A stretch of DNA of 64,000 nucleotides from Peristeroidobacter soli (GTDB lineage Bacteria > Pseudomonadota > Gammaproteobacteria > Steroidobacterales > Steroidobacteraceae): NCBI RefSeq assembly GCF_004138485.1, contig NZ_ML142848.1, forward strand, positions 1,524,640 through 1,588,639, written 5' to 3'. Positions 52,564-61,913 of the stretch are shown piece by piece. Every line of letters begins with the position of its first letter. Positions within the stretch are counted from its first letter, which is position 1. The notes beneath the pieces are model-generated. The model was not told the origin of the DNA, searched no databases, and saw nothing but the letters and a program-made list of their open reading frames with translations. The position numbers and the translations under genes were made by a program.

Positions 52564-53937
52564 ATGGCGGTCACTGACCCCTCTGTGCAGCTGACCTCCT
52601 TCCGGCAGCAACATCCCCATACGCGCTTTATCGATGTGCTACTCGCGGATTTGTGTGGAATCCCGCGCGGTAAGCGCGTGACCATCAACGAGCTGCCCGG
52701 GATGTACAGCGGCAGCTTCCTGCTGCCCGGCTCGATGTTCGCGCTCGACGTGCTCGGCGGCACGATTCAGGAAACCGGCCTCGGCTTCGACGAAGGCGAC
52801 GCCGACCGACGCTGCCTGCCTATCGACGGCACGCTGGTGCCAGTGCCCTGGCGGCCGGGCGAAGGTATCGCGCAGATGCAGGTGTCGATGGTCGATCACG
52901 ACGGCTCCCCTTTTTATGGAGACCCGCGGCATGTGCTGGCTTCTGTGCTGAAGCGCTTCTCGGCTTTGGGGCTGACGCCGGTGATTGCGATCGAGCTGGA
53001 GTTCTATCTGCTCGACACAGAGCGCACCGTCGACGGCCGCGCGCAACCGCCCCGCCTGCCCCAGACCGGCCGGCGCGAATATCAAACGCAGATCAACTCC
53101 ATGGTGGACTTGAATGAATACTCGGCGGTGCTCGCCGAGATCTCCGCCGCTTGTGAGATCCAGCAGATTCCCTCCGGCACGGCGCTGGCCGAGTACGGGC
53201 CGGGGCAGTTCGAGGTGAATCTGCACCACTCCTCAGAGGCTCTGCTCGCCTGCGATCAAGCGATTCGATTCAAGCGACTGGTGAGAGGCGTGGCTGCTCG
53301 ACACGGCATGGAAGCTACATTCATGCCGAAGCCCTACATGGATCATGCGGGCAGCGGAGCTCACATTCATGTGAGCATGCTCGATCGGGACGGCCGGAAT
53401 ATCTTCGCGTCCGACGACCCCACGGGCAGCGATCGATTGAAGCATGCAATCGGCGGACTTGCCGCGACCATGGCGGATGCCATGTTGATCTTCGCCCCGA
53501 CGGCGAATTCCTATCGGCGCTATCGATCCGAGTCGTATGTACCGTTGAACCCGAGCTGGGCGGTGAACAATCGCGGCGTGGCCCTGCGCATTCCCGCCAG
53601 CACGCCGGAGAATCGGCGCATCGAGCATCGGGTTGCGGGTGCGGACGCGAATCCTTATTTGCTGACGGCAGCCGTACTCGCCGGCATTCACTATGGCTTA
53701 CAGCGCGACCTCGACCCAGGCGCCCCGGTGGCCGGGAACGCGTACCGCGATGCCGTTACCACCCTGCCCATCACCTGGCCCGAGGCCGCGCTGAAGTTCG
53801 AATCCAGCGCTGTGTTACGCGACTACCTCGGCGAGAAATTCCACCAATTGTTCGTGACCACCCGCCGCGGCGAACTGCAGGCGTTTGAGTCGCATATCAG
53901 TCCGCTGGAATATGCGTGGTACGCGCGAACATGTTGA
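52564..53937 (+). CDS. Second glutamine-synthetase-family (PuuA-like) enzyme
   Basis: This 457-residue paralogue of the puuA product is transcribed the other way from puuD. It shows RFIDVLLADLCGIPRGKRV, VIAIELEFYLLD, IPSGTALAEYGPGQFEVNLHHS, ATFMPKPYMDHAGSGAHIHVSM (quoted in part) and STPENRRIEHRVAGADANPYLL. It is clearly diverged from the first copy, so it is not a recent duplicate. Gamma-glutamylation of a different polyamine or amine (spermidine, ethanolamine, GABA-like) is plausible; paralogues of this type in Pseudomonas have separate amine preferences. No Shine-Dalgarno sequence is clear. Confidence 0.85.
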   Translation: MAVTDPSVQLTSFRQQHPHTRFIDVLLADLCGIPRGKRVTINELPGMYSGSFLLPGSMFALDVLGGTIQETGLGFDEGDADRRCLPIDGTLVPVPWRPGEGIAQMQVSMVDHDGSPFYGDPRHVLASVLKRFSALGLTPVIAIELEFYLLDTERTVDGRAQPPRLPQTGRREYQTQINSMVDLNEYSAVLAEISAACEIQQIPSGTALAEYGPGQFEVNLHHSSEALLACDQAIRFKRLVRGVAARHGMEATFMPKPYMDHAGSGAHIHVSMLDRDGRNIFASDDPTGSDRLKHAIGGLAATMADAMLIFAPTANSYRRYRSESYVPLNPSWAVNNRGVALRIPASTPENRRIEHRVAGADANPYLLTAAVLAGIHYGLQRDLDPGAPVAGNAYRDAVTTLPITWPEAALKFESSAVLRDYLGEKFHQLFVTTRRGELQAFESHISPLEYAWYARTC

Positions 53938-53992
53938 GCCATACCTAACTACTCACCCTCTTAAACTCGCCAGCCGTACCTCCAACGTGTCG

Positions 53993-54143
53993 GCGCAGGA
54001 TAGGGGGTGGTACCTCGTCCCGGCAGATTCGAGGTACAGGGACGTGTTCTCGTATCAGGGCACACCATGGACGTGCGCCTAGGAGCGCAATGCGCGACGG
54101 GCGAGCCCGGTGCCGGGACGAGGTACCACCCCCTAGCCTGCGC
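53993..54143. repeat. 33-bp inverted repeat element, REPIN/MITE-like
   Basis: The left arm at 53993-54025 and right arm at 54111-54143 are inverted copies with one mismatch. The core is TAGGGGGTGGTACCTCGTC plus CCGGCA. The 85-bp interior has no ORF. It lies between the convergent stops of the PuuA-like and giant amidohydrolase genes. It carries no transposase, and direct repeats at its ends are not evident. Confidence 0.8.
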
Positions 54144-54168
54144 GAACCACTGACGCCGACTCCGGTCT

Positions 54169-57100
54169 TCAGGGCGGCGCGTCCTTCCAAAACCACAACG
54201 TTTCGAGCTTCTTCTCTCGAGGCCAAACCTCATCAAGCGTACTAGCGTCGTAGATCCTTCCGTTCTTCATTACCAAACTCAGCGAGCTCGTATTGGTGAT
54301 ATCCGCGAGCGGATCGCGATCCAGAATCAGCAGGTCTGCGAACTTGCTCGCCTCGATGCTGCCGATCTCCGTCGCCCGACCAATCACCTCACTCGACCCA
54401 ATCGTCGCCGCACGCAACACTTCATGCGTCGTAGCCCCTCCGGACGCATACGCCTCCAGCTCCCAGTGATACCCGATGCCCTGCATCTCGCCGTGACTGC
54501 CCATGCCGACCAACCCACCCGCTCGCTGAATCGCCAACGCATCCGCCGCGAACGTCGAATAAGTTTGATCTTGATGGCGGGTCCACTTCTGCGTGCGCGT
54601 CTTGACGTCCAGCAGCCCGCCTGGAATAAACCGCCGAACTTTCGGATCGCCCTGCGGCACATGACTGATCGTCATTTCATACAACGCCGGCCTACCTCCA
54701 TACAGAACACTGATCGTCGGCGTGTATGAGATGCGGCTGCTGGCGAACAACTCGATCACGTCTTTGCGCAACGGCGAGACCGGCAGCGCGTGTTCATTCC
54801 CCGAGAAGCCATCCAGCGCGTGCGTGAGATTCAAACGAAAATCGGAGGCCCCTTCCGTCGTCGGCATCATCCCGAGCGCACTCGCGCCTTGAATCATGAA
54901 CTGCCGCTCCTGCCTCCCACCGACCATGTACGACTTGATATTCCGCGTGCGGTAGTAATCGCGATAGCGCGTCAATACGTTGCGCGCATCCGCTTCCGAA
55001 TGAATCTCGCTGCTCACGAACACGCCCGGCCCGGTGGAATAAGCACGCGGTCCCAACATCATCCCGGCGTCGATCATGTCCTGATAACCGAAGACATCGA
55101 CAGTGAACGGCTGCACATCGAGCCCTGCCGTCACCCCGTAAGCAAGATTCGCCAGGAACGGCCACTGATTCGGCTCCAGGATGTCCCGCCGGATCTCCGC
55201 CCAATGCGCGTGCGTATCGACAAACCCCGGCACGATGTACTTCCCGGAAACATCGCGCACAACCGCGCCCGCCGGCACCTGCACACCGCCCCGCGCGCCG
55301 ACGCCAACGATCTTGTTATTCACAACCACAACATCCGCGTTCGGCAGCACTTCATCGCCACGCATCGTGATCACCGTCGCGCCCCTCAACACCACCGCAC
55401 CTTCCGGCACGTCGCGTTTGACCTCGACCACCGCGTCGAAGCGCTCAGCTGACTGCTCTGCGTCCGTCACATTGCTCAACGAAACGCGACGGAACGATGA
55501 GCCCACCGACCAAGTGATCGTGCGCCCGCCCTCAGCCCATCCGAAATAGTCCGCCCCGACTGCCGTGAGCTTCATCACCTTCGTAGCAGGCGCCAGCAGA
55601 TTCACAACCGCCGGCTCATCACCCAACGTGGGTGGCACAGCGACCAGATAGAGCTGCGACGCGGCCTTGGCCAGCGCCCACTGCCCATCGGGACTGAGTC
55701 GCACCTCGTCGACGGGCGCCGGGCCATCGACATACTGCGACGGATGGCGCGACAGAATGACGACGACCCGCCGCGGCTCCGCCGAAGGCTCGTCGATCCG
55801 CAGCGTCTTGACAGCTTCGGGCGTGAAGAAACGAATCAGATTCGGCTCTCGACCGAAATCCAGGAAGCGCGCACCGTGAGCATGGGCAATCAGCTGCGCA
55901 TCGCCGCCACTCACCGGCAAACGAATGATGTCGGTCGCACGACTCGGATCGATCTCCGATCGCGTGCGCAGTCGATCGTAGTGACTCGCCCGCAGCGCCA
56001 GCACGCTCTTGCCATCCGGCGAGAACACAGGCTCGGTGTAATACGCCGCTTCTTTGGTGATTTTCTTCGGAGCGCCGCCGGCGCGAGCGGGCATCGTCCA
56101 CACCTGCCCGCCATCGAGCGGACTCCAAGTCACGAATGCAATCGAGCGGCCATCCGACGACCACGACGGCTGCACGCCCGCGCCCAAGGCACGCGGTTTG
56201 GCGTTCGCTTGCAGATCGAGCAGATATAACTGACCCAACGCGGAGAACACGACCGAGCGACCGTCCGGCGACTGCCGCGGCCGCTGAATCACTCGTACTC
56301 GAACCGGGCCGGTTTCCTCGTGCTGCTCGACTCGCGTCTGCGGACCGAGATCGAGCTCGACCTTCGCGGTGAACGGAATATCGGCCAGCTTGCGTCCCGC
56401 CAACTCCAGCCGCTTGATCTTGCCCCCGACGCTCAGAATGAGCGCGCGATCGTCCGACGTGAAGGTGTAGCGCGGCAGCAGATTCGCGTAGTAACCGCCG
56501 TCATGCCCATCGCGATCGACCGGATACAACAGCCATTGATCGTCGCCCGAATTCAGATCGCGGATGCGCAGGCCCGTGTCATTGAGATGGCGACTGGCGT
56601 ACACCAACTTGCGACCATCGTGAGACACGACCGGCTGCATCGCCTCACCGAGCGAATTGACGATCTCCTCGTCCTTGCCGGAGCGCAGGTCTCGACGAGT
56701 GATGGACCACTGCGGCGGCTCCTGCTCGGTCCAGGTGGTACCGGCCTTCGAGGAGAAATACATGTAGCGACCCTCGGGCGAGAGCACCGCGCCCAATACG
56801 TTGCGCCGATTGTCGAAGTCCTCCGTTCCCGACGGCTTCGCCTTCGTCACCTGGGTGCCGACGCCGCCATCCTTGTTGAACATGAAGACTTCGAACGCCA
56901 ACGTCGCATGCACCATGCGAGAGGCGTACAGATATTGGCCATCGGGCGACCAGCTCGGCCCGGTCCACATGACTGCCCCTTCATCCTGCGAGATCTGCTG
57001 CGGATTGCTGCCGTCCGCATTCGCGATCCACAGATTATTGGCGCCCGAGCGATCGCTGATGAACGCGAACTGCCTGCCGTCGGGCGAGAACACAGGATTG

Positions 57101-57339
57101 GCGTCGAACGCCGGCCCGGACAGAACCAGCCGCGCCTGACCGCCGCCGCTGCCGATGGAATAGATGTCGCCCAGCAGATCGAACAGGATGCTCTTGCCAT
57201 CGGGCGCAACGTCCGGCGCCAGCCACGTGCCTTGATCCGTCTCGAACGCGATGTGCCGCGTCGACGCGAGCGGCAACGACGCGCCAGCGGTCACCGCACC
57301 GAACGACAGCAGCGAAGCAATGAAGGCCCTTGTGATCAT
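54169..57339 (-). CDS. Secreted beta-propeller (TolB/PD40) plus amidohydrolase fusion
   Basis: This 1056-residue exported enzyme has a signal peptide that includes FIASLLSFGAVTAGASLPLA. Residues about 30-640 are WD40-like PD40 repeats (LAPDVAPDGKSILFDLLGDIYS, PVFSPDGRQFAFISDRSGANNLW quoted in part, PVVSHDGRKLVYASRH, PVFSPDGKSVLALRASHYD). Residues about 650-1050 form an amidohydrolase domain with HxH in VPGFVDTHAHWAEI, His near VGMGSHGEMQG and terminal LADLLILDRDPLADI. Such fusions are common in Bacteroidetes and gammaproteobacteria and resemble dipeptidases; the substrate is unknown. It separates the two ends of the polyamine block and does not look related to it. Confidence 0.88.
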   Translation of the reverse strand: MITRAFIASLLSFGAVTAGASLPLASTRHIAFETDQGTWLAPDVAPDGKSILFDLLGDIYSIGSGGGQARLVLSGPAFDANPVFSPDGRQFAFISDRSGANNLWIANADGSNPQQISQDEGAVMWTGPSWSPDGQYLYASRMVHATLAFEVFMFNKDGGVGTQVTKAKPSGTEDFDNRRNVLGAVLSPEGRYMYFSSKAGTTWTEQEPPQWSITRRDLRSGKDEEIVNSLGEAMQPVVSHDGRKLVYASRHLNDTGLRIRDLNSGDDQWLLYPVDRDGHDGGYYANLLPRYTFTSDDRALILSVGGKIKRLELAGRKLADIPFTAKVELDLGPQTRVEQHEETGPVRVRVIQRPRQSPDGRSVVFSALGQLYLLDLQANAKPRALGAGVQPSWSSDGRSIAFVTWSPLDGGQVWTMPARAGGAPKKITKEAAYYTEPVFSPDGKSVLALRASHYDRLRTRSEIDPSRATDIIRLPVSGGDAQLIAHAHGARFLDFGREPNLIRFFTPEAVKTLRIDEPSAEPRRVVVILSRHPSQYVDGPAPVDEVRLSPDGQWALAKAASQLYLVAVPPTLGDEPAVVNLLAPATKVMKLTAVGADYFGWAEGGRTITWSVGSSFRRVSLSNVTDAEQSAERFDAVVEVKRDVPEGAVVLRGATVITMRGDEVLPNADVVVVNNKIVGVGARGGVQVPAGAVVRDVSGKYIVPGFVDTHAHWAEIRRDILEPNQWPFLANLAYGVTAGLDVQPFTVDVFGYQDMIDAGMMLGPRAYSTGPGVFVSSEIHSEADARNVLTRYRDYYRTRNIKSYMVGGRQERQFMIQGASALGMMPTTEGASDFRLNLTHALDGFSGNEHALPVSPLRKDVIELFASSRISYTPTISVLYGGRPALYEMTISHVPQGDPKVRRFIPGGLLDVKTRTQKWTRHQDQTYSTFAADALAIQRAGGLVGMGSHGEMQGIGYHWELEAYASGGATTHEVLRAATIGSSEVIGRATEIGSIEASKFADLLILDRDPLADITNTSSLSLVMKNGRIYDASTLDEVWPREKKLETLWFWKDAPP

Positions 57340-57429
57340 GCGTTCGATCCCTAATGGACGGGTTAACTATGTATGAAAGACGCAGCGGCACGGAAAACCG
57401 TAAGATAGAGACCCGGACTGGAGCCCGAT

Positions 57430-58713
57430 TTGACCACCGATCGCAACACCGCCGTCTCCTACTACGCCGCCTCCGCGAATCCCGCACCCGAGCATCCCCA
57501 GCTCAAAGGCGATGTGACCGCGGACGTTTGCGTCATTGGCGGCGGCATTGCGGGCTGCTCGACGGCGCTCGATCTCGCCGAGCGCGGCTATAAAGTCGTG
57601 CTGCTCGAAGGGCAGCGCATCGGCTGGGGCGCCTCCGGCCGCAGCGGCGGCCAGGCCATCAGCGGTTATGCGAGCGGTCAAAGCAAGCTGGTCCAGCAGG
57701 TCGGCATCGAGAACGCGAAGCGGATGTGGGACATCTCGCTGGAAGGCCTGCAGCTGATCCGCGATCGGGTCGCCAAGTACAACATCGACTGCGACCTGCA
57801 CTGGGGCCAGATGCACGTCGCCATCAAACCCCGCCAGCGCGACGCGCTCTTGCACGAGAAGCGCGAAGCCGAGGAAATGTACGGCTATCGCCAGCTGGAG
57901 TTTCTGGAACGGGCGCAGGTCGAATCGAAGCTGGAGACCCAACGCTATTGCGCCGGCCTCTACGACAGCGGCGGCGGACATTTGCATCCGTTGAATTACA
58001 CGCTGGGCCTGGCAGCGGCAGCGAGCGCCGCGGGTGTGGCCATCCATGAGCGTTCACTCGTTACAAACATCAGCTACGACCAGCCCGCGGTCGTGAGCAC
58101 GGCGAACGGCCGGGTCAAGGCGAAGTTCGTCGTACTCTGTTGTAACGCTTATTTGAACGCGCTCGTACCGGCACTGCGCTCGCGCATCATGCCGGTGGGT
58201 ACATATATCGTCGCCACCGAGTCGCTCGGCGAAGCACGCATGCAGCGACTCATGCGTGAAAACATTGCCGTCACGGATATCAACTTCGTGCTGGATTACT
58301 TCCGGCGCTCGGCGGACGCTCGTTTGTTGTTTGGCGGCCGGGTCAGTTATTCGGGCCTGGACCCCTTCAACACCGCGACCGCCACCCGCAAGCGCATGCT
58401 CAAAGTGTTTCCTCAGCTGGCCGACGTGCGGGTCGAATACGCCTGGGGCGGTTATGTCGACATCACCCTGAGCCGCGCCCCCGACTTCGGCCGCCTGGCG
58501 CCGCATATCTATTATTTGCAAGGATTCTCGGGGCATGGAATCGCGCTCACCGGAATCGCCGGCCGCCTGGCGGCCGATGCCATCGCCGGCCAGGCCGAGC
58601 GCTTCGATCTATACACCCAGCTGAAGCACCGGAATTTCCCCGGCGGCGAGCTGCTCCGTATGCCGGCACTGGTCCTGGCCATGCTTTGGTACCGGGCTCG
58701 CGATTTGCTCTAG
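57430..58713 (+). CDS. puuB: Gamma-glutamylputrescine oxidase-like FAD oxidoreductase
   Basis: This 427-residue DAO-family flavoenzyme begins at a TTG (57430) with GGAG about 6 nt upstream. The Rossmann dinucleotide motif is VCVIGGGIAGCSTALDLAERG. Further family stretches are GASGRSGGQAISGYA and GGHLHPLNYTLGLA. The closing YLQGFSGHGIALTGIAGRLAADAI matches the PuuB C-terminus. PuuB oxidises gamma-glutamylputrescine to the aldehyde. With puuA and puuD nearby, only the aldehyde dehydrogenase PuuC is missing from the pathway in this window. It lies 90 bp from the divergent giant amidohydrolase gene. Confidence 0.88.
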   Translation: MTTDRNTAVSYYAASANPAPEHPQLKGDVTADVCVIGGGIAGCSTALDLAERGYKVVLLEGQRIGWGASGRSGGQAISGYASGQSKLVQQVGIENAKRMWDISLEGLQLIRDRVAKYNIDCDLHWGQMHVAIKPRQRDALLHEKREAEEMYGYRQLEFLERAQVESKLETQRYCAGLYDSGGGHLHPLNYTLGLAAAASAAGVAIHERSLVTNISYDQPAVVSTANGRVKAKFVVLCCNAYLNALVPALRSRIMPVGTYIVATESLGEARMQRLMRENIAVTDINFVLDYFRRSADARLLFGGRVSYSGLDPFNTATATRKRMLKVFPQLADVRVEYAWGGYVDITLSRAPDFGRLAPHIYYLQGFSGHGIALTGIAGRLAADAIAGQAERFDLYTQLKHRNFPGGELLRMPALVLAMLWYRARDLL

Positions 58714-58855
58714 CCCAGCGGCGCATCCTGGAACTTCCTTTGCTCTAGAGCATTGACCCTTGGCGCTCGGCAGATCTGGCCGCCGAGATCTCCTGAACGC
58801 CATAAAATATTGGGTCGCCGACCGCGAGGCGCCCCGGGTTCCAATCAGTGCGCGA

Positions 58856-60904
58856 ATGAACCAGGTGACGGATACCGGCTCGACGCCCCACGCTCCCGCC
58901 AGCGTCGCGGCCGCCCCAGCGCCGGCCGAAGCCCGGCACCGGCCCGGCATCCTGCTGGTCGACGATCAACCCGCCCGGTTGCTGACCTATGAAGCCGTGC
59001 TGGCCGGTCTGGACGTCGAATGTGTACGCGCTTTGTCGGGCAGAGAAGCACTCAAGCAGCTGCTGACCCGGGAATTCGCGCTGATCCTGCTCGACGTGAA
59101 CATGCCCGAGATGGACGGATTCGAGACCGCCCGCATGATCCGTGAACATCCCCGCTGGGAGCGCACGCCGATCATTTTCGTGACCGGCATGAACATCACC
59201 GAGCTGGACCAGCTCAAGGGCTACGAAGTCGGTGCCATCGATTACATTTCCGTGCCTGTGGTGCCCGAAATTCTGCGCACCAAGGTCACGGTGCTGACCG
59301 AACTGCATCAGCGGCGACGCCACCTCGAAGCGCTGAACTCGTCGCTGACCCAGGCACGCAACGAGCTGGAAGTCCGCCACGCCAATGCGCTCGCCGAACG
59401 CGACGCCCAGCTCCATGCCATCTTCGAACATCCCACCGAGTTGTTCGTCGTGCTTCAGGCGGTGCGAGATCCCGGGGGAACCATCGTCGATTGGCTGTTC
59501 CGGGACGCGAACACGAATTCCCTCGAGCTGCTCGGCCACAACCGCCAGCAGTTGCTCGGCTGCCGACTGACGGAGATGTTCGATCCCGAGCACGCCAGCC
59601 GCGTCATCGCCAAATGCGCGCAGGTGCTGCAGACCCGCCACGTCACTCGCTACGAAAGCCAATTCCGCAACCAGGACTTTCTGGTCACGCTGTTTCCAAT
59701 GGGGCCGGACTGCGTCGTCAGCTCCGGCACCAACATCACCGAGCGCAAACAGACGGAAGCGGCACTGAGGCAAAGCGAAGCACGCTATCGGGCCAGTGAA
59801 ACCCGGCTGCGCGAAGCCAATGCGCGCAAGGATGAATTCCTGGCGATGCTGAGCCACGAGCTGCGCAATCCCGCCGCCGCCATCGGCAACGCGGCACAAG
59901 CGCTGTCGCGCCTGGTGAATCATAAGAAAGAGCAAGCGCTGATCGGCATCGTCGAGCGGCAGATCGGTCATCTCGGCCACTTGCTGGACGACTTGCTCGA
60001 CGTGTCGCGCATCACCCAAGGCCGCATCGAGATCAACCGCGAACGGCTCACGCTGCAGTCGTGCATCGACATGGCGATCGAAACGACCCAGCCGCTGATT
60101 CAAGAAAAGAAACACCGGCTCACCTCGAGCATGTGCCCCGAACCGCTCTGGGTGAACGCCGACAAGGTGCGCCTCGCTCAATGCATCACGAACCTGCTGA
60201 CAAATGCCATCAAGTACACCGAGCCCGGCGGCGAGATCCAGGTGCGAACCATGACCGAAGACAGCTCGGCGATCGTGACGATCGCCGACAACGGCATCGG
60301 CATGCCGCCCGAACTGATTCCTCGCATGTTCGAGCTGTTCGTGCAGGGTGAGCGCGCGCTGGACCGCTCGCAAGGCGGCCTGGGCATCGGGCTCGCCGTG
60401 TGCCGCATGCTCATCGAAATGCAGGGCGGCACCGTAACGGGCAACAGCCCAGGCGCCGGCCGCGGTTCGACTTTTACCCTGAGGCTGCCGCTCGCAAACG
60501 AAACATCCGATTCGTCGATCGCCGAAACCGCCGGTAGCGGCGGTCCGGCACGCGTCATGATCATCGATGACAATCGGGACGCGGCCGACTCGCTCGCACT
60601 ATTGCTTCAGCTCGAAGACCACTCGACGCTGACCGCCTACTCGGGCGCGGACGCGCTCTCACAGGCGGCGAGCTTCAATCCGCAGTTCGTGCTGCTGGAT
60701 ATCGGTTTGCCGGAAATGGATGGTTATGAAGTGGCGCGCCGGTTGAAGACGCTGGTCCCGCATGCGCGCCTGATCGCAGTGACCGGCTACGGCCTGGCCG
60801 GGGACAAACAACGCTCGGCCGATTCAGGCTTCGAGGCGCATCTGGTGAAGCCGGTGAGCCTCGACGATATCCAGGCGACGTTCGCCTCGCTGGCGAAGCA
60901 CTGA
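58856..60904 (+). CDS. Hybrid sensor kinase: REC-PAS-HisKA-HATPase-REC
   Basis: This 682-residue cytoplasmic protein has no membrane segment. Receiver 1 has its acceptor at D80 (ALILLDVNMPEMDGFE). A coiled linker and a PAS-like domain (about residues 185-300, LHAIFEHPTELFVVLQAV, GTNITERKQTE) follow. The H-box is EFLAMLSHELRNPAAAIGNAA and the N-box is ITNLLTNAIKYT. G boxes are IADNGIGMPPELI and QGGLGIGLAVCRML. Receiver 2 has VLLDIGLPEMDGYEVARRL. It likely receives phosphate through REC1 or senses via PAS and passes it to REC2. No DNA-binding output or HPt partner is adjacent. The ATG at 58856 is preferred over an in-frame start at 58760. Confidence 0.88.
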   Translation: MNQVTDTGSTPHAPASVAAAPAPAEARHRPGILLVDDQPARLLTYEAVLAGLDVECVRALSGREALKQLLTREFALILLDVNMPEMDGFETARMIREHPRWERTPIIFVTGMNITELDQLKGYEVGAIDYISVPVVPEILRTKVTVLTELHQRRRHLEALNSSLTQARNELEVRHANALAERDAQLHAIFEHPTELFVVLQAVRDPGGTIVDWLFRDANTNSLELLGHNRQQLLGCRLTEMFDPEHASRVIAKCAQVLQTRHVTRYESQFRNQDFLVTLFPMGPDCVVSSGTNITERKQTEAALRQSEARYRASETRLREANARKDEFLAMLSHELRNPAAAIGNAAQALSRLVNHKKEQALIGIVERQIGHLGHLLDDLLDVSRITQGRIEINRERLTLQSCIDMAIETTQPLIQEKKHRLTSSMCPEPLWVNADKVRLAQCITNLLTNAIKYTEPGGEIQVRTMTEDSSAIVTIADNGIGMPPELIPRMFELFVQGERALDRSQGGLGIGLAVCRMLIEMQGGTVTGNSPGAGRGSTFTLRLPLANETSDSSIAETAGSGGPARVMIIDDNRDAADSLALLLQLEDHSTLTAYSGADALSQAASFNPQFVLLDIGLPEMDGYEVARRLKTLVPHARLIAVTGYGLAGDKQRSADSGFEAHLVKPVSLDDIQATFASLAKH

Positions 60905-61261
60905 TCAGTCGCCGCGATACTCGCAGCCGCTGGTGCAAGTCTCGTGAATCACGACCTTGCTCAACAGCGGCAGCACCGCCTTGGTCTGCTGCCACACCCA
61001 GCGCGCCAGATTCTCGCTGGTGGGATTCTCCAGCCCCTCGATCTCGTTCAGATAATGATGATCGAGCCGGTCGTAGATGGGCTGGAAGGCGGCCTTCACA
61101 TCGGCGAAATCCATCACCCAGCCGGTCGCCGCATCGACCTCGCCGTCGAGGTGCAGCTCGATACGGAACGAGTGCCCGTGCAGGCGCGCACACTTGTGGC
61201 CCGCCGGAACGTTCGGCAGGCGATGCGCGGCCTCGACGGTGAAGACACGGAAAATGTTCAT
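60905..61261 (-). CDS. queD: 6-carboxy-5,6,7,8-tetrahydropterin synthase
   Basis: This 118-residue enzyme converts dihydroneopterin triphosphate to 6-carboxytetrahydropterin, an early step to queuosine in tRNA. Zinc ligands are H13 (EAAHRLP), H28 and H30 (LHGHSF), and the catalytic Cys is C24 in [32 protein letters not shown] and [12 protein letters not shown] are typical. The terminal [16 protein letters not shown] carries the catalytic His/Glu region. Full length. A strong hairpin separates it from the upstream Cys-rich gene, and its stop abuts that of the hybrid kinase. Confidence 0.94.
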   Translation of the reverse strand: MNIFRVFTVEAAHRLPNVPAGHKCARLHGHSFRIELHLDGEVDAATGWVMDFADVKAAFQPIYDRLDHHYLNEIEGLENPTSENLARWVWQQTKAVLPLLSKVVIHETCTSGCEYRGD

Positions 61262-61266
61262 ATGTG

Positions 61267-61292
61267 AAAAAGGCGCCGCAAGCGGCGCCTTT
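61267..61292 (-). terminator. Intrinsic terminator between the Cys-rich gene and queD
   Basis: AAAGGCGCCGC and GCGGCGCCTTT form an 11-bp stem around an AA-type loop, with a run of five T on the minus strand just after it. It sits 25 bp after the Cys-rich gene stop and immediately before the queD start at 61261. Confidence 0.75.
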
Positions 61293-61315
61293 CGATTATC
61301 TCAGCTGCTGAAGAA

Positions 61316-61690
61316 TTACGCAGCTTTGCGACGACGCGAGCTGGACGCGCAGCTGCAAGTGCCACAGGTGCAACGGATGCCGCTGCAATCGCCGCAGACA
61401 GCGAAGTCCACCGAGCCGTAGTGACGGCGGCACGACTCGCAGTACGGCTTGCGACGGCCCGTACGGGCGGTCCGGTACGACTCGACGGCGGCCGCGCTCT
61501 GGTTCGCCGACTCACCCTCGCAGGGATTCAGATCCTTGCTGACGATCCCACGCATGAAGGTGCTGGAGGTCATCGAGCCGACCTTGAACAAGCGCATCTG
61601 TTCGCGGGCCAGACCCATCTGCGCGACCGGGTCGTAGATCACGACGCCCAGCTTGGGATGAAAATGAACCTGGAACGGATCGCCGCTCAT
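61316..61690 (-). CDS. Small Cys-rich (zinc-ribbon-like) protein, unknown function
   Basis: This 124-residue protein starts at the ATG at 61690 (MSGDPFQVHFHPKLGVVIYD). The N-terminal 80 residues are an unclassified soluble domain with no signal. The C-terminal 45 residues hold nine Cys in the pattern YCESCRRHYG, FAVCGDCSGIRC, then TCGTCSCASS, followed by a basic SSRRRKAA tail. The CxxC pairs suggest two zinc or metal sites, and the basic tail suggests nucleic-acid contact. I do not recognise a family. It is a single-gene unit ending at an intrinsic terminator. A promoter is probably within the 223-bp gap to rlmL, which shows nothing else of note. Confidence 0.6.
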   Translation of the reverse strand: MSGDPFQVHFHPKLGVVIYDPVAQMGLAREQMRLFKVGSMTSSTFMRGIVSKDLNPCEGESANQSAAAVESYRTARTGRRKPYCESCRRHYGSVDFAVCGDCSGIRCTCGTCSCASSSRRRKAA

Positions 61691-61913
61691 AACAATCACT
61701 TCACAATCGAGTATGGGTGTGTGGCCCGGAGTGGGGGCCTGTAACGCGGGCGCAATTGTGCTGCAACGGGTCCGTCATGGCAATGCGCTTGCGCCGGTAT
61801 TCGACGCTTTTTTTACGCGGGAAAACGCAGGGGCCACCCATTCCACGCAGCGTTTCCCTTAAAGCCCCTCACTCGCCGGTGGCTATTCGGACCACTGGCG
61901 GTGGGTCTTTCGC

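Noticed and set aside
53993-54143. Insertion sequence or transposon remnant
   Set aside because: There is no transposase coding and no visible target duplication; kept only as a non-coding inverted-repeat element.
56320-57354. 344-residue plus-strand frame opposite the propeller-amidohydrolase gene
   Set aside because: Arg/Ile-rich with no domain; the opposite strand carries clear PD40 repeats and a signal peptide.
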